Assembly: GCA_020848855.1 (NCBI GenBank)
Contig: JADLHH010000165.1
Span: 1 to 6,968, forward strand
Reading direction: 5' to 3'
DNA: 6,968 nt
Source: Anaerolineae bacterium
GTDB lineage: Bacteria > Chloroflexota > Anaerolineae > Aggregatilineales > Phototrophicaceae
Below the pieces are notes generated by a model that was given only the letters and a program-made list of their open reading frames with translations, ran no database searches and was not told where the DNA came from. Below are positions 1 to 5,943 of this stretch, in pieces. Position numbers and translations under genes: made by a program. How positions within the stretch are numbered: the first letter of the stretch is position 1; every line of letters begins with the position of its first letter.

Positions 1-29
1 AACTGCTTTTCTCAGTCCTCAGCACTCTA

Positions 30-965
30 TTAAACTACAAGTTTGTCGTAGAGCAACTCCTGGCTCAAGCCGGGGAGCACCGTCTCGCGGCTTTGCAGGG
101 TCAGCGCCGCCGCCGTCATGCCGAGCCGCATCGCCTCATCGACCGGCACTTCGTTGAGGAGTCCGAAGATCACCGCTGCGCTGAACGCGTCGCCCGCGCC
201 GGTGGCGTCAACCACCTGCGTACGCATGGCACGGATGAAGCCGCCGCCGCTGCCGTCGGCATAGGCGACCCCCTGCTCGCCGAGCGTGACGACGGCGATC
301 TGCACACCCATCGACACCAGATGCCGCGCCGCCTCAATCGCCGTTTCGCGCGTGCGAGCGGGGTCGGGCAGCCCACAGAGCGCGGTCGTTTCGGCAGCAT
401 TGGGCGCGATCATGTACACGCTCGACAGATAGGGATTCAGCCGCACCGCCAGCGAGGGCATGGTCGGGTCGGCACACACGCGCGTATGATAGCGGTACGC
501 CAGCTCGAACAGCGTCTCCAGCGCCTCGGCGCTTAGCGTGGCGTCGATCACGATCAGGTCGGAGTCTTCGAACAGCGGCTCGTGCTTCCACAGGTAATTC
601 GGGTCGACGCTGCGCACGATGTCGAAGTCGCTGATCGTCACCAGCGGCTCGCCGTCGTCCTCTTTCATGATCGAGACCCGGCTGCTGGTATGCGCATCGC
701 GGAGCGCGCGAACATGCTCGCAGTCGACACCATGATCCCGGCAATGGCGGAGCACCTGCCTGCCGAACGAATCCCTGCCGACGGCGGTTAGCAGCCGAGT
801 TTCGACTTCCAGCCGCGCCAGATTTTCGGCGATATTGCGGGCAACGCCGCCGACGCTGGTACGCACTCTACCGAGATTGGTGGTATCCCACAGCACCGGC
901 TCCGGGGCGATTGCCTTAACGTCAATCCCCGCTGACCCAACGACGAGCACTCGTCCTTCAGGCAT
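30..965 (-). CDS. PfkB-family carbohydrate/nucleoside kinase, pseudouridine kinase-like
   Basis: A 311-residue ribokinase-fold kinase, expected to transfer the ATP gamma-phosphate to a sugar or nucleoside hydroxyl in the cytoplasm. Visible motifs: N-terminal GSAGIDV (10-16), PfkB signature 1 GGVARNIAENLARL (39-52), APNAAET (187-193), and signature 2 DATGAGDAF (253-261) with catalytic base D259 in the GAGD anion hole. The GSAxIDV and GGVxRNIAxNLAxL pattern, together with TSS at 93-95, resembles pseudouridine kinase (PsuK/YeiC) more than ribokinase or fructokinase, but the substrate is inferred. No pseudouridine glycosidase gene is adjacent. An ATG at 992 would add nine residues; the ATG at 965 is preferred because GGGAGG lies just upstream and the start overlaps the methyltransferase stop by eight bases (ATGCCTGA). 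It is last in a six-gene string. The remaining 29 bases to the window edge show no convincing terminator. Confidence 0.9.
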   Translation of the reverse strand: MPEGRVLVVGSAGIDVKAIAPEPVLWDTTNLGRVRTSVGGVARNIAENLARLEVETRLLTAVGRDSFGRQVLRHCRDHGVDCEHVRALRDAHTSSRVSIMKEDDGEPLVTISDFDIVRSVDPNYLWKHEPLFEDSDLIVIDATLSAEALETLFELAYRYHTRVCADPTMPSLAVRLNPYLSSVYMIAPNAAETTALCGLPDPARTRETAIEAARHLVSMGVQIAVVTLGEQGVAYADGSGGGFIRAMRTQVVDATGAGDAFSAAVIFGLLNEVPVDEAMRLGMTAAALTLQSRETVLPGLSQELLYDKLVV

Positions 966-2130
966 CGGTTCCCTCCCGCTCCAGCCAGGCAATGAGATCG
1001 TGATCGCGTCGAGTATAGACCTTCGCGCGCCCGCCGTCGAACGGCTGTCCTGACGGGATCAGCCGCAGGCGCAGGCGATCCTGGCGCGGCTTGCCGTCGC
1101 GCTCCCAGTGGGCACTCGTCTCCTGCACCGCCAGCAGGGCGTCGGCGCTGCCGAAGCTGCGCGCCGCTCCCTTCGCCCCCACCGGGACGAAACAGGCGCT
1201 CCCCGGCGTGATCAGAGCGAAGCCGCCGCTGGTGATCCCGTAAGGCGACGTGTCCCGGTCGACGTGGTAGCGCGCCAGCACGAAGCTGTCCGGCACGTTC
1301 AGCACGAAATACGGCAGGAAGCCACGCCAATATTCCCAGCTATCGAGCTGGACGCCGAGATAGGTTTCTTCGGCATCGTCCGAAAGCAGCATTTGCAGCG
1401 CAGCGCTGTCGATGTGCGCGCTGGAATAAACGTACAAGCCGCTGGTGGCGACGCGCACGGCGGTTTCGGGACCGGACGCCTGCCCGCGCAGCCGGATGAA
1501 CCAGCACAGGCGGTTATCCCGGCTGTAGAGCGTGCCGTCCGGCTGAAGCGTCAGTGCGGCGCTGACTTCGAAGCCGTCCATCCAGATGGGGGCGACCAGC
1601 ACGCCTTTTGGCTTCATCTGGCGCACCCACGCGCGCGGCACATCCCACACGCCCGCCGTCGCCATGATGCGGTCGTAGCTGGCACGCGGGGCATACCCCA
1701 CCGCGCCGTCGCTTTCAACCACCTGCACCTGACTCATGGCGGCGCGCTGCAAATTCGCCCGCGCCTGTTCCGCGACCTGCGCGTCGATTTCGATGGTCGT
1801 GACCTTGCCTTCGTCTCCAACCAGATACTGCATCAGCGCGGCGTTGTAGCCCGTTCCGGTGCCGATTTCGAGGACGTTTTGCCCCGGCTTCAGGTCAAGC
1901 TGCTGAAGCATGATCGCCATCATCGATGGCTGGCTGGAAGAACTTAAAACCGTGCCGTCTTCATCGACCTTGATCGGCACGGCTTCATCTTTGTAGACCT
2001 GATCCAGCGGTAGATTGGGCAGGAAGGCGGCGCGTGGCAGGGCGCGAAACGCGGCTTCGAGCGCGGTATCAAGCAGACCAGCCCGCCTGATAGAGTCGAT
2101 CAGCGTTTGCGCCGTCGCCGCTTCAGGCAT
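958..2130 (-). CDS. Protein-L-isoaspartate O-methyltransferase family protein with long C-terminal extension
   Basis: A 390-residue SAM-dependent methyltransferase of the PCMT/PIMT family, which methylates isoaspartyl residues in damaged proteins. The N-terminal half carries the family motifs: SSSSQPSMMAIML (63-75, the usual 'SQP' region), SAM-binding motif I VLEIGTGTGYNAALM (86-100), acidic post-motif I TTIEID (111-116), ESDG (139-142), YDRIMATAGV (152-161) and MKPKGVLVAPIW (172-183). Classical PIMT is about 210 residues. Here about 200 further residues follow (190-390) that I do not recognise; they are mixed alpha/beta in character and include an aromatic-rich stretch around 265-280 (SWEYWRGFLPYF). 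Extended PCMT-like enzymes are also known from peptide-modification systems, so a specific protein target is possible. An in-frame ATG at 2148 would add six residues. The ATG at 2130 is preferred because it overlaps the upstream stop as ATGCCTGA. No strong ribosome-binding site precedes either start, which suggests translational coupling. Confidence 0.9.
   Translation of the reverse strand: MPEAATAQTLIDSIRRAGLLDTALEAAFRALPRAAFLPNLPLDQVYKDEAVPIKVDEDGTVLSSSSQPSMMAIMLQQLDLKPGQNVLEIGTGTGYNAALMQYLVGDEGKVTTIEIDAQVAEQARANLQRAAMSQVQVVESDGAVGYAPRASYDRIMATAGVWDVPRAWVRQMKPKGVLVAPIWMDGFEVSAALTLQPDGTLYSRDNRLCWFIRLRGQASGPETAVRVATSGLYVYSSAHIDSAALQMLLSDDAEETYLGVQLDSWEYWRGFLPYFVLNVPDSFVLARYHVDRDTSPYGITSGGFALITPGSACFVPVGAKGAARSFGSADALLAVQETSAHWERDGKPRQDRLRLRLIPSGQPFDGGRAKVYTRRDHDLIAWLEREGTDA
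971..976 (-). promoter_or_regulatory. Shine-Dalgarno site of the PfkB kinase
   Basis: On the minus strand this reads GGGAGG, about five to six bases before the ATG at 965. It lies inside the end of the methyltransferase gene. It supports the internal ATG over the upstream in-frame ATG at 992. Confidence 0.7.
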
Positions 2131-2440
2131 ACCGGTTGTACTCGGCATACCACGCGCGCCGCTTGCGCAGCGAGACGCCGGCTTCGGCGTCGCTGCGGCG
2201 GGCGGTGCGCACGCGCCCGCGCGCGTCGATGTGGACCTGCCCGGCGCGCTGCAGCCGCGCGAATTCTTCCGGTGTGATCACCGGGGCGGGTTCGCCGCCG
2301 AGCCGTTCCAGACGCTCGCTGTACTCGTCGTGGACGGCGCCATTCCCGGCTTCAGGCTGGTCGTGCGGAACCTGCTCAGCGTCATTGACGGGTGTCTCGC
2401 CGCTCGGCTGATTTGGGAGTTGATTCTGCTCGTCGTTCAC
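2123..2440 (-). CDS. Small orphan protein coupled to the E1/E2/JAB genes
   Basis: A 105-residue protein that I do not recognise. It starts at GTG, and that codon overlaps the E1 stop as GTGA; its own stop overlaps the methyltransferase start as ATGCCTGA, so it is almost certainly translated with its neighbours. Residues 1-37 are rich in N, Q, P, D and E, probably disordered and acidic. Residues 38-66 look helical (DEYSERLERL, TPEEFARLQRAG). Residues 67-105 are strongly basic (GRVRTARR, SLRKRRAWYAEYNRYA) and end in an aromatic tail. There is no Cys, no membrane segment, no signal peptide and no C-terminal Gly-Gly. It could be an adaptor, a substrate, or a highly diverged partner of the conjugation machinery. 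It does not look like a beta-grasp ubiquitin-like protein. Confidence 0.8.
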   Translation of the reverse strand: MNDEQNQLPNQPSGETPVNDAEQVPHDQPEAGNGAVHDEYSERLERLGGEPAPVITPEEFARLQRAGQVHIDARGRVRTARRSDAEAGVSLRKRRAWYAEYNRYA

Positions 2441-3324
2441 GATTTCTTATCCTCGTTCTCTTCCAGGACAATCCCCGTCATCTGCATCAAATCGTCCAGC
2501 GAGGATTCCTGCTCCTGCGCGGGACCGCCGCAGACCAGACAATGCGGATTGCGTTCTACCGTTGCCCAGACCGCCGAATATGGCGGGCTGATCTCGCCGG
2601 AGATGATCTCCAGCGACGTGTTCGCCAGTATAACGGTGTTGCCGGGCATCGCGCGGTGGACTTCCGTCCCCTTCAGCAGTTCGTTGAGCGCCATATCCGC
2701 CTGCACCGAGGCGATGCGGACGACGTGCAGCCACAAACCCGGCTCGGCTTCGAGCGTTCCACCTTCCCCGATCATACCATAATCGAGTTCGGCGGCGTCA
2801 TCCGGTTTCGCCAGCTCATCGCGCAGTTCCGCCGCCCAGCAGGCGTAGCACGGGCCGTCGTATGGGTGAATGATCGCTATGTCGCCGCCTTCGCCGCGCT
2901 CGTAAACCCCGGCATAGACAGCGGTCAGGCGACGCTCCAGGCACGCCTGATTGATGACGTATTTCGAGTTTTCGCCATCGACGCCGACCACCAGCAGGTC
3001 GAGTCCGTCGAGCGCGTCGAGATGCTGCTCGATCCGCCCCACGCGGGTCGAGACTTCGGCGTTCGGGTTGCGCTGGCGGATCAAACCCGCGACTGCTTCC
3101 GGCTTTGGGCGACCGACTTCGCGCAGGTCGGCGACGTGGCGCACGACGTTCGCCATCTCCAGCGTATCGTCGTCGATCAGCACGAACCTGCCGACGCCAC
3201 TCATCGCCAGGCTGAGGGCGACGAAGCCCCCGCCCGACCCCAAGCCGACGATGCCGACGCGCTTGTGCGCCAGCAAATCAAGGTTGCGCGAGCCGATCAG
3301 CCGCTCGACGCGATCCCAGGTCAT
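2437..3324 (-). CDS. E1-like ThiF/MoeB-family adenylyltransferase
   Basis: A 295-residue Rossmann-type E1-like enzyme, predicted to adenylate the C-terminus of a ubiquitin-like modifier using ATP. Features: N-terminal helix with R13, nucleotide loop GLGSGGG (27-33), acidic end of strand 2 LIDDD (49-53), then N59 and R62 (the E1 'N..R' pair), GRPKPEA with K74, and GVDGENSK with D116. A CYAC pair (C159, C162) and a CLVC pair (C262, C265) form the zinc-binding knuckles seen in MoeB and ThiF. At the position where ThiF/E1 enzymes carry the thioester Cys, the sequence reads DYGMIGEGG (181-189) with no Cys; the only other Cys is C128. The C-terminus is an acidic tail after residue 272. It starts at ATG overlapping the JAB stop (ATGA), with GAGG seven bases upstream. 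Its position between the JAB gene and the orphan gene supports a role in ubiquitin-like conjugation rather than thiamine or molybdopterin synthesis. Confidence 0.92.
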   Translation of the reverse strand: MTWDRVERLIGSRNLDLLAHKRVGIVGLGSGGGFVALSLAMSGVGRFVLIDDDTLEMANVVRHVADLREVGRPKPEAVAGLIRQRNPNAEVSTRVGRIEQHLDALDGLDLLVVGVDGENSKYVINQACLERRLTAVYAGVYERGEGGDIAIIHPYDGPCYACWAAELRDELAKPDDAAELDYGMIGEGGTLEAEPGLWLHVVRIASVQADMALNELLKGTEVHRAMPGNTVILANTSLEIISGEISPPYSAVWATVERNPHCLVCGGPAQEQESSLDDLMQMTGIVLEENEDKKS

Positions 3325-4358
3325 GATACTTCCTCAGACGATTCGGTCGATTCAGGCTTGGTGACGCCCAGATGCGCTTCGACCGCGCGAACGTAATCGA
3401 TCAGGTGCATCTCCGGCGTCCAGTCCAGGTCGAGATGAACCGCCTGCGATTCGACCCAGGCGTTAGCGAATACCTTGTACATGTCGTCGTCCGGCTGCAT
3501 CTGCACAAACGGCGCGACCCGCGCTTTCGGCGGGCGCTGCGGGTAATCGTGCGACGTGACCAGGATCAGCAGTCTGTCTGACCCCATACGCGCCGTCAGA
3601 AAGCAGATTTCCAGCGGCGGTTGGTTGTCGCTGTCCCACAGCACCAGCGTGATGAACAAGCCGTCATCTTCGAGCAGGCGCGTCTCGTCGGCGAAGCGCT
3701 CGCCGTGAACCAGATGCCAGGGATATTCGACCAGCGCCGGCAACTGGTCATTCGGGTAAAGCGTCGGCGTGACCGGCATGAACATGCGCGACTTGTTGTC
3801 GATATACCAGAAATCGACGCGCAGCGCCGTGCCGTCGGGCTGCGGCGCCATCAGAAAGTTGGTCAGGGCGTTGGACACGCCGATGGTATGCGGATGCCCC
3901 AGCGTGACAATCGGCGCGAGCAGAAAATCCATGTGATTGCTGGGGTCGTCCAGCCAGTCGAGCGCGGTCAGCAGGTCGCCGCCGCTGGGCTGGATCATGA
4001 AGCCGGGCTGCTTGTGCCAGTCGCCCAGGTAACGCAGCGGCACGTCCCATTTCTTCTGCGCGTGCAACTGGCGGTGCTGCTGCCAGTTCTCCTGCAGCCA
4101 CCAGATTAATTCGTCCTGCCGGTCGTCGCCCTGCTGGAAGGTGTGGAACTGCCGTACTGCCGTCTCGTCGGGCGAGATAGTGTCCAGCACGTAGAGCGTC
4201 GGCACGCCGTTGGTATGCGTGCCCGGCACCACCAGCCCGACCATCGCCTCGCCGGTTTCGTCTTCGATGCTGTAGCGCGCCGCCGCCGTCATTTTGTCGA
4301 TCACGCGGCGTGACACGACCAGATTCGGGACGCTGCGCCCCTGCCAACGATTGAACAT
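3321..4358 (-). CDS. JAB/JAMM (Mov34/MPN) metalloprotease-like protein with probable inactive E2-like C-terminal domain
   Basis: A 345-residue protein with two apparent parts. The N-terminal part (about 1-190) is a JAB/MPN domain: E37 in GEAMVG supplies the conserved Glu, and GDWHKQPGFMIQPSGGD (112-128) matches the JAMM pattern H-x-H-P-x6-S-x2-D in spacing, with H115, P118, S125 and D128. The second metal-binding His is Gln (Q117, codon CAG). JAB proteases remove ubiquitin-like modifiers or process their precursors. The C-terminal part (about 205-330) has hydrophobic strands (LFITLVLWD, LEICFLTAR, RLLILVTS), then HDYPQRPPKARV (270-281) and DLDWTPEMHLIDYV (310-323). This is the order of the E2 fold (strands, YPxxPP, W-P, helix) but without a catalytic Cys after the proline motif, so it resembles a UEV/RWD-like domain. 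That second call is inference from pattern. The start lies five bases after the E2 gene, with GGAG at its stop. Confidence 0.85.
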   Translation of the reverse strand: MFNRWQGRSVPNLVVSRRVIDKMTAAARYSIEDETGEAMVGLVVPGTHTNGVPTLYVLDTISPDETAVRQFHTFQQGDDRQDELIWWLQENWQQHRQLHAQKKWDVPLRYLGDWHKQPGFMIQPSGGDLLTALDWLDDPSNHMDFLLAPIVTLGHPHTIGVSNALTNFLMAPQPDGTALRVDFWYIDNKSRMFMPVTPTLYPNDQLPALVEYPWHLVHGERFADETRLLEDDGLFITLVLWDSDNQPPLEICFLTARMGSDRLLILVTSHDYPQRPPKARVAPFVQMQPDDDMYKVFANAWVESQAVHLDLDWTPEMHLIDYVRAVEAHLGVTKPESTESSEEVS

Positions 4359-4363
4359 CTCGG

Positions 4364-4834
4364 TTATCTCCAGCGCCGGGGCGGGAGCGGGGTATTCGGG
4401 TCGACTCGTTCCTCAATCCCGGGCCATTCTCCGGTCGAGCGCCAGGTATAGTAGGCATACAGCCACTGAATCGCCCAGCCCGCGACCGTCACCGCCGTCG
4501 AGCGGCCGGGGTTCCAGCCGTAGCGCTCGCCGTCCTTCGGGTTGAACAGGCACAACTGCCCGTCCTCGTACTGGTGCTTCTGGCTGTAAATGCGCGGCTT
4601 GAGCACGTAGGCTTCGGCGGGGCGGTTCGGGTAGTCGTTCGGATACACGATCTTGAGCGTGTGCTCCGGCGCGCGCAGCGTCGCCAGGTTCAACTCGACC
4701 GTCCCTTCCCAGTGCAGCAAATCGAACTGCGGCACGACCAGCCTGAAGGTGTTATCAAATGCCGCCCGCATCGCCTCGACTTCCAACCGCAAACGCGGAG
4801 AGACATTGCTCCGCGTTCCCCACCATGCAGCCAT
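4364..4834 (-). CDS. Bacterial E2-like ubiquitin-conjugating enzyme
   Basis: A 156-residue protein with the E2 (UBC) fold pattern, predicted to accept a ubiquitin-like modifier from the E1 as a thioester. Order of motifs: strand region HWEGTVELNL (41-50), LKIVYPNDYPNRPAEAYV (60-77, the E2 YPxxYPxxPP-type stretch), KHQYEDGQLCL (86-96) with candidate catalytic C95, WNP (107-109), a helix VAGWAIQWLYAYYTW (117-131), and a terminal TGEWPG (134-139). The eukaryotic HPN tripeptide is replaced by HQY (87-89), as is common in bacterial E2 families of the type found in Cap2 and in Bil/Bub operons. C95 is the only Cys in the protein. A TTG at 4846 is possible in frame, but the ATG at 4834 is chosen because GAGGAG lies four bases before it. 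It is the first gene of the minus-strand string. Confidence 0.88.
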   Translation of the reverse strand: MAAWWGTRSNVSPRLRLEVEAMRAAFDNTFRLVVPQFDLLHWEGTVELNLATLRAPEHTLKIVYPNDYPNRPAEAYVLKPRIYSQKHQYEDGQLCLFNPKDGERYGWNPGRSTAVTVAGWAIQWLYAYYTWRSTGEWPGIEERVDPNTPLPPRRWR

Positions 4835-4838
4835 GGCA

Positions 4839-4844
4839 CTCCTC
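4839..4844 (-). promoter_or_regulatory. Shine-Dalgarno site of the E2-like gene
   Basis: The minus strand reads GAGGAG followed by TGCC and then ATG at 4834. This strong site fixes the start of the E2 gene at the ATG and makes the in-frame TTG at 4846 unlikely. Confidence 0.75.
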
Positions 4845-4872
4845 AAGGAACGTCCGCATTACACTGCCCATT

Positions 4873-4881
4873 ATTGTACCA
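4873..4881 (-). promoter_or_regulatory. Extended -10 promoter of the six-gene operon
   Basis: The minus strand reads TGGTACAAT, an extended -10 element (TGn followed by TACAAT). No good -35 hexamer is present at 16-18 bases upstream, as is usual for extended -10 promoters. Transcription would start near 4866, giving a leader of about 30 bases before the E2 ATG at 4834. It is the only good candidate in the divergent intergenic stretch for the minus-strand string. Confidence 0.5.
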
Positions 4882-4972
4882 TGCCGCACGGACACAAACG
4901 CCTCAAAACTAGGTGTTTAATGTCTATACGCAAAAGCGCCGATGATGTTGCGAAGATCGCCGCGAAATGAGC

Positions 4973-5001
4973 ATGGCTTTATGTCATGGTTCGGGTACAC
5001 T
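4973..5001 (+). promoter_or_regulatory. Tentative promoter of the plus-strand genes
   Basis: TACACT at 4996-5001 could be a -10 hexamer with a poor -35 (ATGGCT, 4973-4978) 17 bases upstream, placing the start near 5008 and a short leader before the ATG at 5029. The -35 match is weak, so the call is uncertain. The rest of the divergent interval (about 4885-4970) shows nothing else I can name. Confidence 0.25.
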
Positions 5002-5028
5002 TGGCGTTCCGTAATTGCGGAGGAATCC

Positions 5029-5466
5029 ATGAGCTGGCAAAACCTGGTCGACGGCAACCCCGAACTCGCCGCCTACGGCGCAGCACGCTTTGACGACCAT
5101 GTCGCTTACCTGGCGACGACGCGCCCGGACGGTTCGCCTACCGTGCATCCGGTCAGCCCGATCCTGCGCGAAAACCGCCTGTTCGTGTTCATGTACCCCA
5201 CGTCGCCCAAAGCCCACGATCTACAGCGCGGGAGTCGCTATGCCCTGCACTGCGCTGTCGAGGATCGGTCAGGTGGCGCGGGTGAGTTTTACATTCGCGG
5301 CAGCGCGCAGCAGAACCTGAACACCGACGATTGGGAACTGGTGCGCCCCGAACACCCCGACGAGTTCAACACCAAATACATCCTGTTCGAGCTTGCGGTC
5401 GAACAAGCCTTCTCACTGATTTATGATGGCAACGAAATCCTTCAGAGCCGCTGGCGGCAGCGCTGA
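5029..5466 (+). CDS. Pyridoxamine 5'-phosphate oxidase-like FMN split-barrel protein
   Basis: A 145-residue protein of the PNPOx-like split beta-barrel family, which binds FMN or a related flavin/deazaflavin cofactor. The typical core is visible: HVAYLATTRPDGSPTVHPVSPI (24-45), the strand LFVFMYPTSPKAHDL (51-65) whose S59-x-K61 resembles the phosphate-binding segment, then YALHCAVEDRSGGAGEFYIRGSAQ (71-94). It is much shorter than true PdxH (about 220 residues), so the substrate is unknown; small redox enzymes and general stress proteins of this family are common. The start at ATG 5029 follows GGAGGA at 5019-5024 with ideal spacing. A longer in-frame opening from 4942 has no such site and would overlap the promoter region. 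The GNAT gene begins 12 bases after its stop, so the two are probably co-transcribed. Confidence 0.85.
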   Translation: MSWQNLVDGNPELAAYGAARFDDHVAYLATTRPDGSPTVHPVSPILRENRLFVFMYPTSPKAHDLQRGSRYALHCAVEDRSGGAGEFYIRGSAQQNLNTDDWELVRPEHPDEFNTKYILFELAVEQAFSLIYDGNEILQSRWRQR

Positions 5467-5478
5467 GCCGGAGCTGAT

Positions 5479-5943
5479 ATGGAATTTCGACCGATGACAC
5501 CCGACGACTACCCGGCGGTCGTCGTCCTGGAACTGGAAGTGCAGGCAATTCACGTCGAAGGCGCGCCGCGCCGCCACATTCCGTTCGGCGTGACCTCGCT
5601 GGAGAGCTATAAAGCAATTCTGGCAGACCCGGCGAATAGCGTGCTGCTCGGCATCGTCGATGGCGAAGTCGTCGGCTACATGCACTACGAGGTCATCGAC
5701 GAGCCGCAAGGCGAATGGCGTTATGCTCAGCGTGTCGTCCACGTCCACTCGCTGACGATCAAGGAAGAACACCGCCGTCACGGCTACGGCGAGCAGTTCA
5801 TGGACTACGTCACCGACGCGGCGCGCGAGCAGGGAGCCAGCCACGTCACGCTGGAAGTGTGGGCATTCAACCAGCCCGCGCACCGCTTCTACGAGCGGCT
5901 CGGCTTCGTCCCCACCCAGATTCAGATGGAGAAGAAGGTTTGA
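5479..5943 (+). CDS. GNAT-family N-acetyltransferase
   Basis: A 154-residue single-domain GNAT protein, expected to transfer an acetyl group from acetyl-CoA to an amine. The N-terminus MEFRPMTPDDYPAV is the usual first strand and helix. Motif A is VVHVHSLTIKEEHRRHGYGEQFMDYV (86-111), with the acetyl-CoA pyrophosphate loop RRHGYG (99-104). Motif B is VTLEVWAFNQPAHRFYERLGF (123-143), with N131 and Y138 in the standard places. The acceptor cannot be told from sequence. GGAG lies about five bases before the ATG. The stop TGA overlaps the TTG start of the next gene (TTGA), so translation is coupled. Confidence 0.9.
   Translation: MEFRPMTPDDYPAVVVLELEVQAIHVEGAPRRHIPFGVTSLESYKAILADPANSVLLGIVDGEVVGYMHYEVIDEPQGEWRYAQRVVHVHSLTIKEEHRRHGYGEQFMDYVTDAAREQGASHVTLEVWAFNQPAHRFYERLGFVPTQIQMEKKV

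Noticed and set aside
11..22. Direct repeat CTCAG-tc-CTCAG downstream of the PfkB gene
   Set aside because: Too short to mean anything on its own, and the inverted pairing nearby is only four bases, so it is not a terminator or attachment site.
2294..2299. Internal LGGE (residues 47-50) in the orphan protein, recalling the Gly-Gly end of ubiquitin or the GGE/GGQ end of Pup
   Set aside because: The preceding 46 residues are too short and disordered for a beta-grasp fold, the motif is internal with 55 residues after it, and there is no PafA-type ligase here. Chance is more likely.
2392..3396. Long plus-strand open frame opposite the E1 gene
   Set aside because: It is antisense to a gene with clear E1 motifs, has a composition typical of a shadow frame (Arg, Gln, Val, Asp, His), and shows no domain. 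The same applies to the plus-strand frame at 1108-1947 and the minus-strand frame at 5413-6183.
4942..5028. N-terminal extension of the PNPOx-like protein
   Set aside because: A strong GGAGGA site directly precedes the ATG at 5029, and the extension has no family similarity and would occupy the promoter region.
5715..5939. Upstream extension of the YwiC-like reading frame
   Set aside because: It lies within the GNAT gene in another frame, is arginine- and proline-rich as expected from a GC-rich shadow frame, and the family signature begins only after the TTG at 5940.
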